Below the pieces are notes generated by a model. It had not been told where the DNA came from. It did not search any database and saw only the letters and a program-made list of their open reading frames with translations. The position numbers were made by a program, and so were the translations under genes. Below, one piece after another: positions 62,085-64,000 of a stretch of 64,000 nucleotides of DNA. The stretch is from assembly GCA_036646055.1 (NCBI GenBank), contig JAVXMY010000001.1, positions 186,001-250,000 on the forward strand. The letters run 5' to 3'. Source of the DNA: JAVWMQ01 sp036646055. Lineage in GTDB: Bacteria > Bacillota > Clostridia > Peptostreptococcales > Anaerovoracaceae. Position 1 is the first letter of the stretch; each line of letters opens with the position of its first letter.

Positions 62085-62111
62085 TTAGCACTCAACGGTT
62101 TGGAGTGCTAA
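62085..62111. promoter_or_regulatory. CIRCE operator (HrcA binding site)
   Basis: Exact TTAGCACTC, 9 bases, GAGTGCTAA. HrcA represses class I heat-shock genes through this site in Firmicutes. It stands 86 bases before the clpB ATG. Confidence 0.95.
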
Positions 62112-62211
62112 CAATACTGTCACATTGGTCTCTTCTAGCAAAAATTTCTCATCACACCCTATCTCTTCCATGGTATAAGCCATGATGAGAGAGTTTTTCC
62201 CCAATAAAAGA

Positions 62212-62230
62212 ACCCTAGGATATTTCCTAG
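62212..62230 (-). terminator. Terminator of the amidase gene
   Basis: CTAGGA / TCCTAG stem with a 4-base loop, followed by GGTTCTTTTATT on the - strand, ~20 bases after the amidase stop. Confidence 0.6.
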
Positions 62231-62247
62231 AGCTCAATTTTTTGTTT

Positions 62248-63780
62248 TTATAAGGATTTAGTAGTTGCTACCTTCTTAGCATAGCCGCCATTTACTCTCT
62301 TACCATTGTCATACTTGTATGCACAAGCCTTAAAGTAATGTCTTTTTCCATCTTTTAGACCTTCAACTAGATAATTGTCCATATCTCCTTTGACATCAGT
62401 TACTAATCTGTAGTTTTTATCGTCTGTGCTTACATAGATTCTGTAACCATCAGCGCCATTAACTGGCTGCCACTTAACTCTCACTTTGGTGTAGGATTTT
62501 CCAAAGGATAAAACTGGTTTACTAGTTTTTGGTCTTGCACCATTTGCTTTAGAGTAGTCACTAAACTTGTCTCCATTTTGTCCAGCCTTTACTGAACGAA
62601 CCTTGTAATAGTAAAGTTTATTAAAATCCATGTTTGTGTCTACATATGAACTTTTAGTTCCGTCAACTCGAGTTACTAGTAAATAATTACTTGTATCCTC
62701 TGTTTTTCTATAGATTTCATAGGCTTCTGCACCTTCTACTTTATTCCATTTAACCACACTCTTATCATAGTCTGATCCATATGCATCAACGCCAGTTGGA
62801 GTGCTTAGTTTGGTTCTACCACTTACAATATTTGAATAAGGACCGTATTTCTTTTCTCCGTTAAAAGTTCTATAGCCTCTAACCTTGTAGTAATATTCTT
62901 GGTCAAACTCTAGGTTTGTATCTTTGTAAGTATTTCTACGCTCTTCTACTTTGTCAACGTACTCATAGTCCCCATCTTTAGTTAGTGATCTATATATTTC
63001 ATAACCTGTTGTCCAGTCAGCTGTTTCCCATTCTGCCTCAACAGAGTCAGTGTTAACACCTGTTACCTTCAACAATACTGGTGTTACCGGTGCTGTAAAT
63101 TCACCTGTTTTAGTTAGGCCGTAGTGTTTAGCTAATGCTGAAGCCTCAGCCATGGCCATTTTTTTAAGATTTGATTCGCTCATTAACCATTTAGCTTTGC
63201 TGTAGTTTGTATGGAATGAATGTTCAACAATTACACTTGGTGTTCCAACACTTGAAGCTCCTCTAATTACTCCATACCAGTCTCTACCGTCTGACTGTTT
63301 CTTAGTCCAAATTTTGTGTGAACTCTTTGTATCCATTACATCTTCAACGGTTTCAGCCAAAGCTCTACCAATTGGAAGTGCCTGCTGGAATAGGCTACCA
63401 TTTGCTGAAACAATAGCAAGAGGGTAGTCTGCATTGCCGCCTGAATTAGAGTGCATTGAAATCAATAAGTCATAATTCTTAGCTTTTTGTCCTCTATCGT
63501 ATACGTGTAAGTCTTTTGTCTGATCCTTTCTTGTTGTACCTACAACAAATCCAGGATAAGTTTCTAATTCTGCCTTTAAATATTCTGTTAGCTTCCACAT
63601 TTGTATTGATTCCCAGTAATCTGGGTAAGAACCTTTGTTGTAATGGGCATAGTGACCTGCATCTAACATAATATAGATACCATCACGTGTTTTACTTTCC
63701 TTTGCACTTGCTGTTGCAGGCATAATTGAAAGTACCATCATTAAAACTAGTAACAGTGATATTGCTCTCTTCTTTTTCAT
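62248..63780 (-). CDS. Secreted N-acetylmuramoyl-L-alanine amidase with three Fn3 domains
   Basis: 510 aa from the ATG at 63780 (AAGGAG nine bases ahead); the ATG at 63810 has no site. Signal peptide 1-~27 ending 'ATASAKES'. Amidase_3 zinc site: His in 'IMLDAGHYAHY', Glu in 'PDYWESIQMWKL', His in 'LISMHSNSGG' and catalytic Glu in 'VIVEHSFHTN'. Three fibronectin type III modules follow (~235-330, ~330-420, ~420-510) with 'YEIYRSLTKDGDY', 'YEIYRKTEDTSNY' and 'YRIYVSTDDKNY', probably for wall attachment. Cuts the amide bond between muramic acid and the stem peptide; likely role in cell separation or wall turnover. Single-gene unit. Confidence 0.9.
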   Translation of the reverse strand: MKKKRAISLLLVLMMVLSIMPATASAKESKTRDGIYIMLDAGHYAHYNKGSYPDYWESIQMWKLTEYLKAELETYPGFVVGTTRKDQTKDLHVYDRGQKAKNYDLLISMHSNSGGNADYPLAIVSANGSLFQQALPIGRALAETVEDVMDTKSSHKIWTKKQSDGRDWYGVIRGASSVGTPSVIVEHSFHTNYSKAKWLMSESNLKKMAMAEASALAKHYGLTKTGEFTAPVTPVLLKVTGVNTDSVEAEWETADWTTGYEIYRSLTKDGDYEYVDKVEERRNTYKDTNLEFDQEYYYKVRGYRTFNGEKKYGPYSNIVSGRTKLSTPTGVDAYGSDYDKSVVKWNKVEGAEAYEIYRKTEDTSNYLLVTRVDGTKSSYVDTNMDFNKLYYYKVRSVKAGQNGDKFSDYSKANGARPKTSKPVLSFGKSYTKVRVKWQPVNGADGYRIYVSTDDKNYRLVTDVKGDMDNYLVEGLKDGKRHYFKACAYKYDNGKRVNGGYAKKVATTKSL

Positions 63781-63863
63781 TAATAACGACTCCTTTTCTT
63801 CATCATTCACATTAGCATTTATTCTTTCTTTCGATATTATAACATGGTTAACCTAAAACACTA

Positions 63864-63909
63864 AAAAAGACTATTAATTTTCACATAGTTTTCAACTAAC
63901 AGTCTTTTT
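63864..63909. terminator. Terminator-like inverted repeat near the right edge
   Basis: AAAAAGACT / AGTCTTTTT, 9-bp stem with a 28-base loop. Probably ends a gene lying beyond the window. The remaining bases 63910-64000 show no gene. Confidence 0.5.
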
Positions 63910-64000
63910 ATTAACTTTTAAAAAAATGGGGTTATATTACTTAACAAATTAAGCATAAACATTACCATTGGGTACAAAATTCTACCTGTAAAATTAAATA

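Noticed and set aside
1..64000. tRNA, rRNA, transposase or prophage genes
   Set aside because: None recognised on either strand; no cloverleaf-like CCA ends, no integrase or transposase motifs.

Overview
The window is AT-rich Gram-positive DNA, most likely from an anaerobic Clostridia-class Firmicute. A family such as Anaerovoracaceae or another Peptostreptococcales-like group is a guess from gene content, not a proof. Supporting signs are strong AGGAGG ribosome sites with ATG/TTG/GTG starts, a CIRCE/HrcA site at clpB, a membrane pyrophosphatase, ECF vitamin transporters, secreted proteins with signal peptides or lipoboxes, and no outer-membrane genes. Nearly every gene is on the - strand; only hom and a SEC-C protein gene are on +. 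No rRNA, tRNA, IS element or CRISPR array was recognised.

Layout. 1-5.9 kb: envelope and housekeeping genes (flippase-like membrane protein fragment, polysaccharide deacetylase, MGDG-synthase-like glycosyltransferase, HD hydrolase, CmpB-like membrane protein, beta-CASP nuclease, cysK). 6-14.8 kb: hppA, secG and the glycolytic run rpoN-gap-pgk-tpiA-eno, then trmL. 14.8-21 kb: hom, SEC-C protein, B3/B4 protein, DUF1893, ECF S component, nth, a membrane protein, DnaJ and DUF5685 proteins. 21-27.8 kb: a GntR-controlled aconitase/isocitrate dehydrogenase operon and a copA with a fused copZ. 59.4-63.8 kb: clpB with CIRCE and a secreted cell-wall amidase.

The remarkable part is 27.9-58.9 kb. Four cobalamin riboswitches, each followed by an intrinsic terminator, head four - strand transcription units. 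Unit A (riboswitch 34457-34612) makes a 1411-aa secreted protein with an FMN-binding domain and a DUF4430 (transcobalamin beta-domain-like) module, plus a PQQ-like propeller protein. Unit B (riboswitch about 35150-35353) makes an 85-aa putative DNA-binding protein. Unit C (riboswitch 47631-47786, a 155/156 copy of that in A) makes a 47-aa DUF2292 protein, a 2019-aa membrane-anchored surface protein, an ExbB-like/DUF2149 pair and a second propeller protein. Unit D (riboswitch about 58722-58822) makes MoxR, DUF58, a transglutaminase-like membrane protein, a lipoprotein shaped like the alpha/alpha barrel of intrinsic factor, two DUF4430 proteins, an ECF transporter and a TIM-barrel protein of the superfamily that contains the cobamide-remodelling enzyme CbiR.

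Taken together I infer a B12-repressed surface system of a monoderm bacterium: capture of corrinoids by a split, bacterial version of transcobalamin/intrinsic factor, possible surface redox and proton-motive-force coupling, ECF import, and lower-ligand remodelling. The riboswitches, domain signatures and operon layout are visible in the sequence; corrinoid binding, energy coupling and remodelling are inferences. The leader region around the fourth riboswitch (58.55-59.4 kb) also holds several unrelated short repeat families and a GC-rich island without a recognised explanation.
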